A stretch of 23,884 bases of DNA from JACPLA01 sp964602055 (GTDB lineage Bacteria; Bacteroidota; Ignavibacteria; UBA10030), in contig CAZRPU010000036.1 in the NCBI GenBank assembly GCA_964602055.1, forward strand, positions 1-23,884, written 5' to 3'. The position numbers and the translations under genes are program-made. The notes beneath the pieces were generated by a model, which was not told the DNA's origin, ran no database searches, and was given only the letters and a program-made list of their open reading frames with translations. This document shows positions 1 to 5,225 of this stretch, one piece after another (position 1 is the first letter of the stretch; every line of letters starts with the position of its first letter).

Positions 1-649
1 GTTCCGCGGCTTCTTCAGGGGTCTTCATGAACGCCCCGCGGCCGGTCTTGACGTCAAGCACCAGGGCATCGATTCCCTCCGCAAGTTTCTTGCTCATGAT
101 ACTTGCGGCGATCAACGGAATGCTCTCGACGGTCGCTGTCACGTCGCGAAGAGCGTAAAGTTTTTTGTCTGCCGGTGCAATGTTCTTCGTTTGTCCGATC
201 ATCACGAGACGCGTCTGCCGGATGACTCTTTTGTAGTCAGAGACGGAAAGATCGGTCCGGAATCCTGGAATCGATTCAAGCTTGTCCAGCGTACCCCCGG
301 TGTGCCCCAGGCTTCTTCCGGATATCATCGGCACGGGCACCCCGCACGCCGCGACGATCGGCGCGAGAATGAGGGACGTCTTGTCACCGACGCCCCCCGT
401 TGAGTGCTTGTCGACCTTGCGCCCGGGAATGTCGCTCAAGTCAATGACCTCGCCCGAGTGCAGCATGATCTTTGTCAGCGCCGCCGTCTCTTCCCTGCTC
501 ATCCCGCGAAAGAAACAGGCCATGAGGAAAGCCGAAATCTGATAATCGGGAATCAGCTCCTGGACATACCCCGAAATGAGAAACTGAAGTTCCTCCGGCG
601 TCAGTGCTTGTCCGCTGCGCTTCTTCTGTATGAGCTCGACGGGATTCAA
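1..649 (-). CDS. deoA: Thymidine / pyrimidine-nucleoside phosphorylase, N-terminal part
   Basis: Phosphorolysis of thymidine (or uridine and thymidine) to free base plus (deoxy)ribose 1-phosphate in cytosolic pyrimidine salvage. About 216 N-terminal residues are visible; the rest runs off the left edge. The N-terminus NPVELIQKKRSGQALT is the usual helical opening of the family. KHSTGGVGDK (about residues 81-90) is the phosphate-binding glycine-rich loop, and SGRSLGHTGGTLDKLESIPG (about 110-129) is a second family signature. The ORF has no ATG or GTG near the start. The best start is a TTG (649-647) that places MNPVEL at the family's normal N-terminus; no Shine-Dalgarno precedes it. The upstream neighbour on the same strand is the four-cysteine small protein, separated by a heptamer repeat. 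deoA and pdp cannot be distinguished from this fragment; the family assignment is firm. Confidence 0.93.
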   Translation of the reverse strand, partial: MNPVELIQKKRSGQALTPEELQFLISGYVQELIPDYQISAFLMACFFRGMSREETAALTKIMLHSGEVIDLSDIPGRKVDKHSTGGVGDKTSLILAPIVAACGVPVPMISGRSLGHTGGTLDKLESIPGFRTDLSVSDYKRVIRQTRLVMIGQTKNIAPADKKLYALRDVTATVESIPLIAASIMSKKLAEGIDALVLDVKTGRGAFMKTPEEAAE

Positions 650-702
650 GAGAGGAAAGAGTGATGTCTCGTGAGTGTGTGGAAAATTAGAATGTGCGTG
701 AA

Positions 703-770
703 CTCGAAACCCGAAACCCGGAACACGAAACCCGGAACCCGAAACCCGAAACTCGAAACCCTGAACCCTC
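703..770. repeat. Imperfect 7-bp tandem repeat, consensus CCCGAAA, about 9.7 units
   Basis: Successive units read ctcgaaa, cccgaaa, cccggaa, cacgaaa, cccggaa, cccgaaa, cccgaaa, ctcgaaa, ccctgaa, ccctc, with substitutions only and no change of period. The tract fills most of the gap between the stop of the four-cysteine protein (769-771, which it just touches) and the TTG start of the nucleoside phosphorylase. On the plus strand it would read as a repetitive ETRNP-type peptide, but that reading is antisense to real genes and is not credible as a protein. Similar degenerate gaaaccc tracts occur between genes in various environmental bacteria (general knowledge, not checked here). A function as terminator, spacer or slipped-strand element cannot be decided. 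Confidence 0.9.
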
Positions 771-963
771 ATTCCTCCACTTTTACCGTAAATGCGCGTC
801 CGCATTTGTTGCATTTGAATTCCACGGTAACCCAGTTATTGCGCTCATAGTAGCTCAATTCAGCCAGCTCGCCGCCGCATGTCTGTACGAGGCACCGTTT
901 CAGGTCGATCCTGTACATTCTCTGCTTTGGATATCCGTCGAACTGATCAGTAGATTTGCTCAT
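769..963 (-). CDS. Small four-cysteine (zinc-ribbon-like) protein, 64 aa
   Basis: I do not recognise this as a named family. It starts with an ATG five bases after the Nudix stop codon, so it is probably co-transcribed with it. The protein has two cysteine pairs, C24-x4-C29 and C51-x2-C54, the second in FKCNKCGRAF, followed by a charged end. The CxxCG turn resembles a zinc-ribbon knuckle, and two pairs about 22 residues apart fit one zinc site. The first pair has an unusual four-residue gap. There is no signal peptide or membrane segment, so it should be cytosolic. A possible AGGAAA ribosome site lies about 15 bases upstream, which is far. Nucleic-acid binding or a metal-binding accessory role are both guesses. 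Reality as a gene is supported by tight packing and cysteine spacing. Confidence 0.7.
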   Translation of the reverse strand: MSKSTDQFDGYPKQRMYRIDLKRCLVQTCGGELAELSYYERNNWVTVEFKCNKCGRAFTVKVEE

Positions 964-968
964 CGGTG

Positions 969-1514
969 TCAGGGCGATTTCCTGAGCAAACGCTCAGTCA
1001 ACAAAAGGCCGCAAATGGTCTTTGCATCGACAATGTCGCCATGGTCGATCATTGCCAGGGCCCTCGTCATCGGCACTTTTTCGATAGTGAGATTTTCCCC
1101 TTCTTCCAGGCGCTGGCCCGATGGGAGCAGACGCAGGCCTGTTGCGAGAAAAATGTGCAGTAATTCGGTGCAAAAACCGGGAGTCGTATAAATCGCGGTC
1201 AATCTGGTCAACGATCCGGCAGCATACCCCGTTTCCTCTTCAAGCTCGCGGGCAGCGCATCGTTCGGGCTCTTCGTCACGATCGAGTTTCCCTGCCGGAA
1301 GTTCATAGAGAAATCCCTTCACAGGATAGCGGAACTGACGTATCAGGAGGCAGGTCTCCTGATCCAGCATGGGAACAATGACAGCGCCTCCCGGATGTTC
1401 AGCAACCTCACGGACCCCCCGGTTGCCGGACGGGTACTCGATTTCATCGACACGGAGGTCAAAGACCTTACCGTCGTAGAGTTTTTCGCTTCGGACTGTT
1501 CTGACGTTTTCCAT
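969..1514 (-). CDS. Nudix hydrolase, ADP-ribose pyrophosphatase type
   Basis: Hydrolyses a nucleoside diphosphate linked to X, most probably ADP-ribose to AMP and ribose 5-phosphate, in the cytosol. The full Nudix box GX5EX7REUXEEXGU is present at about residues 75-97: GKLDRDE, then seven residues, then RELEEETGY. The N-terminal half (YDGKVFDLRVDEIEYPSG, AVIVPMLD, LLIRQFRYPV) and the TPGF..E segment after the box match the ADP-ribose pyrophosphatase subfamily, and 181 aa is a normal length. The ATG at 1514 is chosen because the family's beta-strand begins just after it. It lies inside the last 47 bases of the mscS gene; the open frame extends further upstream only as a shadow of mscS. A GTG three codons upstream is an alternative start. 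Confidence 0.92.
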   Translation of the reverse strand: MENVRTVRSEKLYDGKVFDLRVDEIEYPSGNRGVREVAEHPGGAVIVPMLDQETCLLIRQFRYPVKGFLYELPAGKLDRDEEPERCAARELEEETGYAAGSLTRLTAIYTTPGFCTELLHIFLATGLRLLPSGQRLEEGENLTIEKVPMTRALAMIDHGDIVDAKTICGLLLTERLLRKSP

Positions 1515-2598
1515 TGCGGGCACCGGGTTGAAGATGAACGACGCGTTGAGGAAAAGGAATCTGTATTCCTTCCTCGTTGAATGCCGCGTACACCTGCTCG
1601 CGGAGCGCCGTTTCTGCAATGAACTTGTTGCGAAAATCATTTGTCCGGGCAACGAGCCTGAGGTTGACCGATGATTCCGCAAGGTCCATGACAAAAACCT
1701 CCGGCGGCGGTTCTCGGAGAACCAGGGGATGTTTTCCCGCGATTCGTATCATGACAGTACGGGCCCGGTCAACCGCCGTACCGTACGCGACCCCGACGTC
1801 GACGATCACGCGGACAATTTCCTGCGGGTAGGAATAGTTGACGATCTTGTTCTTGATGAGCTCGGCATTGGGGCTGATGATAAGATTGTTGTCGAAATCG
1901 AGAATCTTCGTGCTGCGAATGCCGATTTCATAGACATCGCCGAGTTCGCCCGAGGGGAGCTTGACGCGATCACCCACGCGAAACGGACGATCGAGCATGA
2001 TCACAAAGCCGCCTATCATGTTCGCGATGGTTTCCTGTGCTGCCAGCGCTATGGCCAGCGAACCGACCCCCAGGGAGACGACAAGACTGCTGACATTCTG
2101 TCCGAAATGATCCAGGATGACGATCAGGGCGATAATGCCGATGACGATATTCACCACGCGATTGATGAGTGGAAGAAGAGCTTCGTTGAAGCGGCTCGAA
2201 GTTCGGACGGCGTGCGACTCGATCGCATGTTTGATGGACGTGTCCGTAATCCGGATAAGGATGATCGTAAGGACGACAACAAAGAAGACAAAAATAATCC
2301 CCTCGCCGTATCGTAAGAACTGTAGGGCGATTTCACTCCGCGGATCAATAGCCAGGCCGATTTCCTTGCTTGCCAGATACGCTCCAAAGACCGTTGCGAG
2401 CCAGACAATTCTGTCGACCACAATGCCGATGATCTTGTCGTCGAGGTTGTTGGCTGTTTTCGACGTGATGAAGCGGCCGACTATTTTGAGAACCAGGCGG
2501 ATGATCCAGCCGGCAAGCACGGCGCCGACAAACTGGCCAATCCCAAAGACAACGTGAAACAGCAATCCCGTTCCGAGAATTTCGTGGAGTTTTTCCAT
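1468..2598 (-). CDS. mscS: Small-conductance mechanosensitive channel, MscS family
   Basis: Inner-membrane channel that opens under membrane tension to release solutes on hypo-osmotic shock. The protein has 376 aa. Hydrophobic segments lie near residues 13-40, 58-80, 100-117 and 145-163, followed by the pore helix and beta-domain entry at about 172-210 (SLGVGSLAIALAAQETIANM, then GGFVIMLDRPFRVGD), the hallmark of MscS. The C-terminal vestibule domain ends with the conserved IPFPQ (347-351). It is longer than E. coli MscS (286 aa) because it has extra N-terminal helices, as in many MscS homologues. The basic tail (about 360-376) is the part overlapped by the Nudix gene. Its ATG shares one base with the pyrE TGA (TGATG), so it is probably translationally coupled to pyrE; AGGGG lies upstream of the start. 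Confidence 0.95.
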   Translation of the reverse strand: MEKLHEILGTGLLFHVVFGIGQFVGAVLAGWIIRLVLKIVGRFITSKTANNLDDKIIGIVVDRIVWLATVFGAYLASKEIGLAIDPRSEIALQFLRYGEGIIFVFFVVVLTIILIRITDTSIKHAIESHAVRTSSRFNEALLPLINRVVNIVIGIIALIVILDHFGQNVSSLVVSLGVGSLAIALAAQETIANMIGGFVIMLDRPFRVGDRVKLPSGELGDVYEIGIRSTKILDFDNNLIISPNAELIKNKIVNYSYPQEIVRVIVDVGVAYGTAVDRARTVMIRIAGKHPLVLREPPPEVFVMDLAESSVNLRLVARTNDFRNKFIAETALREQVYAAFNEEGIQIPFPQRVVHLQPGARNGKRQNSPKRKTLRR

Positions 2599-3185
2599 CA
2601 GTAGTTACCCCTGCTGCCGGGTTTATTGACTGGGATCCCCTTCTGGCACAGGGGGCAATCGCCAGGTTTGTGTGCAACTACATTCATTTCCAGTACCGAG
2701 AACTGTTTGGTGGGGAAGGTCACTGTGCCGTTGCTCCGGTCGACAATGGTTCCCACGCCGGCAAGAACAGCACCAGCGCGTTGTGCCAGGTCAGCGACCT
2801 CGGCAACGGAACCTCCGGTCGTCACAACGTCTTCGACGACAAGGACCCTTTCTCCCTGACGGATGTCGAAGCCTCGTCTCACCTGCATTGACCCATCCTT
2901 GCGTTCCGCGAAAATTGTCCGTGCACCGAGCATCCTCCCGACCTCCGTCCCCACGACAATTCCGCCGATCGCCGGGGAAATGACAAGCTCAATCTCGCTG
3001 TCCTGAAAGTGCCTGACAATCTCTCCCGCAAAAAGATGCAGGTATTTGGGGTACTGGAGGACGCGGGCGCATTGGAAATATTGAGAACTGTGAAGGCCGG
3101 ACGTAAGCTGAAAATGTCCTTCGAGGAGGGCCTTGGTATCGCGAAAAATCTGAAGAATTTCCGTTTTCGGGAGTTTGGACGGCAT
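2598..3185 (-). CDS. pyrE: Orotate phosphoribosyltransferase
   Basis: Transfers the phosphoribosyl group of PRPP to orotate to give OMP, the fifth step of pyrimidine synthesis, in the cytosol. The PRPP-binding signature VLVVEDVVTTGGS lies at about residues 114-126. Upstream, SGLHSSQYFQC and SPAIGGIVVGTEVGR are typical of PyrE. The end carries a cysteine motif, CPLCQKGIPVNKPGSR, a tail found in one bacterial PyrE subgroup. The ATG at 3185 gives 195 aa. An in-frame TTG at 3197 would add four residues; neither has a Shine-Dalgarno, and the ATG is preferred. The stop overlaps the mscS start by one base, linking pyrimidine synthesis to an osmotic channel in one transcript. Another pyrimidine gene, the nucleoside phosphorylase, lies downstream on the same strand. 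Confidence 0.95.
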   Translation of the reverse strand: MPSKLPKTEILQIFRDTKALLEGHFQLTSGLHSSQYFQCARVLQYPKYLHLFAGEIVRHFQDSEIELVISPAIGGIVVGTEVGRMLGARTIFAERKDGSMQVRRGFDIRQGERVLVVEDVVTTGGSVAEVADLAQRAGAVLAGVGTIVDRSNGTVTFPTKQFSVLEMNVVAHKPGDCPLCQKGIPVNKPGSRGNY

Positions 3186-3248
3186 GTGTGTGGGCAATCA
3201 AGATACGAAAAACCGGAGTGAGTTCAAAGAAAGGTATTCCCGGCCCGC

Positions 3249-3563
3249 TCAACGGAGTTCGTCGAGGACCTCCTGCATTTCGCTGCGCGCATGTTGATCG
3301 CCTTGTTGTGAGGCGAGGGCAATCCCTTTGGAGAGAATGGCAATAGCATCAGCCTTTCGGTCAAGCTTGTCGTAATTATACCCCAGCTGTTGATACGCGG
3401 GAAGGTAGGAGGGATCGCGCTCAAGGAGTTCCTGAAGATACGCAACAGCAATATGAATATCGCCGTGGCCGGCATATTCCAACGCCAAGGCATATCGTGT
3501 GAAAGAATCGGCGGGATCCTTTTCCAGGAGTGCTTTTAATTTGGCGACACGCTCTTCATTCAT
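3249..3563 (-). CDS. Small TPR-repeat protein, 104 aa
   Basis: A cytosolic protein made almost wholly of two tetratricopeptide repeats, about residues 16-50 (DSFTRYALALEYAGHGDIHIAVAYLQELLERDP) and 54-87 (LPAYQQLGYNYDKLDRKADAIAILSKGIALA), with a capping helix (90-104). TPR units mediate protein contacts; the partner is unknown. The ATG at 3563 overlaps the stop of the pterin dehydratase gene by four bases (ATGA), which fixes the start and suggests coupled translation. The open frame continues far upstream, but that part is antisense-free shadow of the dehydratase in another frame and has no TPR character. About 63 bases separate the stop from pyrE. Similar short TPR proteins often carry no specific function name. 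Confidence 0.88.
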   Translation of the reverse strand: MNEERVAKLKALLEKDPADSFTRYALALEYAGHGDIHIAVAYLQELLERDPSYLPAYQQLGYNYDKLDRKADAIAILSKGIALASQQGDQHARSEMQEVLDELR

Positions 3564-3841
3564 AACGCATCGATCATTGTTGCCAGAGAGATATCGAACT
3601 CCGTAATTCCCCCCGCGCTGTGGGTGGAAAGGACAAGCGTGACCTTGTTCCATCGGATGTCGATATCGGGATGATGGTTGATTTTTTCCGCAAGGAGAGC
3701 GACGGAATTTACGAATCCCATGGCATGAACGAAATCTTTCATGGTAAAGGTCTTCCGGATCGTCTTTCCATCGAGTACCCAGGCATTGAGAGTTTTCAAT
3801 TGTTCCTTCACATCCCGTTCTGCCAGCACAGTGCGTTCCAT
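3560..3841 (-). CDS. phhB: Pterin-4a-carbinolamine dehydratase
   Basis: Dehydrates 4a-hydroxytetrahydrobiopterin, recycling the pterin cofactor of aromatic amino acid hydroxylases; in many bacteria without such a hydroxylase the role is unclear. The protein has 93 aa, the usual length. The family signature is intact: EKINHHPDIDIRWNKVTLVL (52-71) followed by STHSAGGITEFD (72-83), with the catalytic histidines H56, H57 and H74. The start ATG has a very strong ribosome site (AGGAGGAGG, four-base spacing) that overlaps the deformylase stop. No phenylalanine hydroxylase gene is visible in the window, so its partner is either elsewhere or absent. It overlaps the TPR gene by four bases. Confidence 0.94.
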   Translation of the reverse strand: MERTVLAERDVKEQLKTLNAWVLDGKTIRKTFTMKDFVHAMGFVNSVALLAEKINHHPDIDIRWNKVTLVLSTHSAGGITEFDISLATMIDAL

Positions 3842-3845
3842 AGCG

Positions 3846-3854
3846 CCTCCTCCT
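3846..3854 (-). promoter_or_regulatory. Strong Shine-Dalgarno of the pterin dehydratase gene
   Basis: Read on the minus strand this is AGGAGGAGG, four bases before the ATG at 3841. It overlaps the stop codon of the deformylase gene and confirms the dehydratase start. It is the strongest ribosome site in the window and shows that this organism does use anti-SD pairing, although many neighbours lack it. Confidence 0.85.
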
Positions 3855-4374
3855 AAAGTTGCATTGATTCGCCGCGGCCGAGTTTTTCGAATTCACTTCT
3901 AAGGATGATATGCTTCGAATCAATGGCGCGGTCCACTGCGAGGATGCCGTTCACGTGGTCAATTTCATGCTGCAGAAGTTCCGCGAGAGCCCCCTCTGCC
4001 TTCAGTTTCTTCCTGCTCCCGTTTTCATCAAGATAAGAAACGACAATGGCATAATGCCTCTCCACATTCACGAGAAGATCGGGGAAGGAAAAGCAATCGT
4101 CCCAGAGCCTGAACTTCTTTTTGCTGCGTCCGGTAATGACGGGATTCACGAGCGGTCCGTGAAGTTCGAAGTCGATATAGATAACCTGCCGTATGGATCC
4201 TATTTGAGGCGCGGCTATGCCGCGTCCGAAGCCGCGTCGTCTTTTGAAATCGGCAAGAGTATCCCGCAGGTCGGTAATCGTGGCCCGGATCTCGGGTGAC
4301 TGAACATCCTTTACCCGCGCACAGCGTTCGCGCAGCAGGGGGTTGCCCAGGAGGAGAATTGTCTTGACGGCCAT
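3853..4374 (-). CDS. def: Peptide deformylase with variant second motif
   Basis: Removes the formyl group from the N-terminal methionine of new proteins; a metal-dependent cytosolic hydrolase. Motif 1 is GRGIAAPQIG (about 50-59). Motif 3 is QHEIDH (135-140), with metal ligands H136 and H140 and catalytic E137. Motif 2, normally EGCLS, reads DDCFSFP (92-98): the metal-binding cysteine C94 is kept, but the preceding Glu-Gly and the following Leu are replaced. The 173 aa length is normal. ATG 4374 places MAVKTILLLGNPLLR at the family N-terminus; an in-frame TTG nearer murI would add an unlikely Ser-rich extension. The gene follows murI by 41 bases without a Shine-Dalgarno; the leader is AT-rich (TATATTGGTACAAT directly before the ATG). 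It is probably functional, but from a divergent deformylase subgroup. Confidence 0.9.
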   Translation of the reverse strand: MAVKTILLLGNPLLRERCARVKDVQSPEIRATITDLRDTLADFKRRRGFGRGIAAPQIGSIRQVIYIDFELHGPLVNPVITGRSKKKFRLWDDCFSFPDLLVNVERHYAIVVSYLDENGSRKKLKAEGALAELLQHEIDHVNGILAVDRAIDSKHIILRSEFEKLGRGESMQL

Positions 4375-4415
4375 ATTGTACCAATATAGAAAAGAGGAGG
4401 AGGAAGGCAACAGCC

Positions 4416-5225
4416 TCAAACCGAAAAGCCCGCAACGCGATGGACCCGCCCGAGCTTCTGGCCCAGAAACCGTTCCCCCACTTCGCTGAATTTGTGCGGA
4501 ATGTCGCTGACGGTGAAGCGCATCCGGGGCTTGAGCGTGCTCGTGTTGAGGAGTCGAGTCTCTTGCAGAAGTGCTTTGACCGCGACCGCCGTCGCCTCAC
4601 CCGAATCAATCAGCGTCACGCTCGAATGGAGAACGCGGTCAATGACTCCGCGAAGGAGAGGATAGTGAGTACATCCAAGCACAAGCGTGTCGATCTTTTC
4701 CAGGGTTAGGGGAAACAAGTACTCTTTTGCGATGAGCTCGGTTGCTTTGTGGTCCGTCCAGCCTTCCTCGGCCAGAGGAACAAAGAGCGGGCAGGCCTGG
4801 GCAAACACGTGAATCGAGTCATCAATTCCCCGGATGGCGTTCTCATAAGCGCGGCTGGACACCGTTCCAACCGTCCCGATCACGCCAATACGCTTCCTTT
4901 TGCTCGACTGGGCGGCGGATTGCGCTCCGGGTTGGATGACGCCCACAACCGGTACGCCCGCTTTCTTCTGCACAACGTCCAGCGCCACGGCGGAAACGGT
5001 GTTGCAGGCGACCACAACGAGCTTGACATCATGCTCAACCAGCACGGCGGTATCCTGTGCCGCGTACTCGCGGATCACCTGGGGCGATTTTGGCCCGTAC
5101 GGGACCCTCGCGGTATCCCCGAAATAGACGATATTTTCATTCGGGAGGTGCCGTGTAAGCGCCTTGACGACGGTAAGGCCTCCGATGCCGGAATCAAAGA
5201 CACCGATGGGTTGCGAAGTTTTCAT
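4416..5225 (-). CDS. murI: Glutamate racemase
   Basis: Interconverts L- and D-glutamate, supplying D-glutamate for peptidoglycan; cofactor-independent and cytosolic. The two catalytic cysteines are in conserved settings: VACNTVSA (C74) and LGCTHYPLL (C185). The N-terminus PIGVFDSGIGGLTV carries the conserved Asp-Ser (D11, S12), and YFGDTARVPYG (34-44) and CPLFVPLAEEG (145-155) are further family blocks. The length of 269 aa is typical. Its ATG overlaps the glnD stop by four bases (ATGA), so translation is likely coupled to glnD. The peptide deformylase gene follows. Confidence 0.97.
   Translation of the reverse strand: MKTSQPIGVFDSGIGGLTVVKALTRHLPNENIVYFGDTARVPYGPKSPQVIREYAAQDTAVLVEHDVKLVVVACNTVSAVALDVVQKKAGVPVVGVIQPGAQSAAQSSKRKRIGVIGTVGTVSSRAYENAIRGIDDSIHVFAQACPLFVPLAEEGWTDHKATELIAKEYLFPLTLEKIDTLVLGCTHYPLLRGVIDRVLHSSVTLIDSGEATAVAVKALLQETRLLNTSTLKPRMRFTVSDIPHKFSEVGERFLGQKLGRVHRVAGFSV

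Noticed and set aside
694..1191. Plus-strand 165-aa frame with a repetitive ETRNP N-terminus
   Set aside because: It reads the heptamer repeat and then the antisense strand of the four-cysteine and Nudix genes, which have clear motifs on the minus strand. No domain is seen.
3564..3923. N-terminal extension of the TPR protein
   Set aside because: This part of the frame overlaps the dehydratase and deformylase genes in another frame, has no repeat character, and the ATGA overlap places the start at 3563.
4375..4419. Longer start of the deformylase with a TTG
   Set aside because: It would add a Ser-rich extension not seen in the family; ATG 4374 gives the normal N-terminus.
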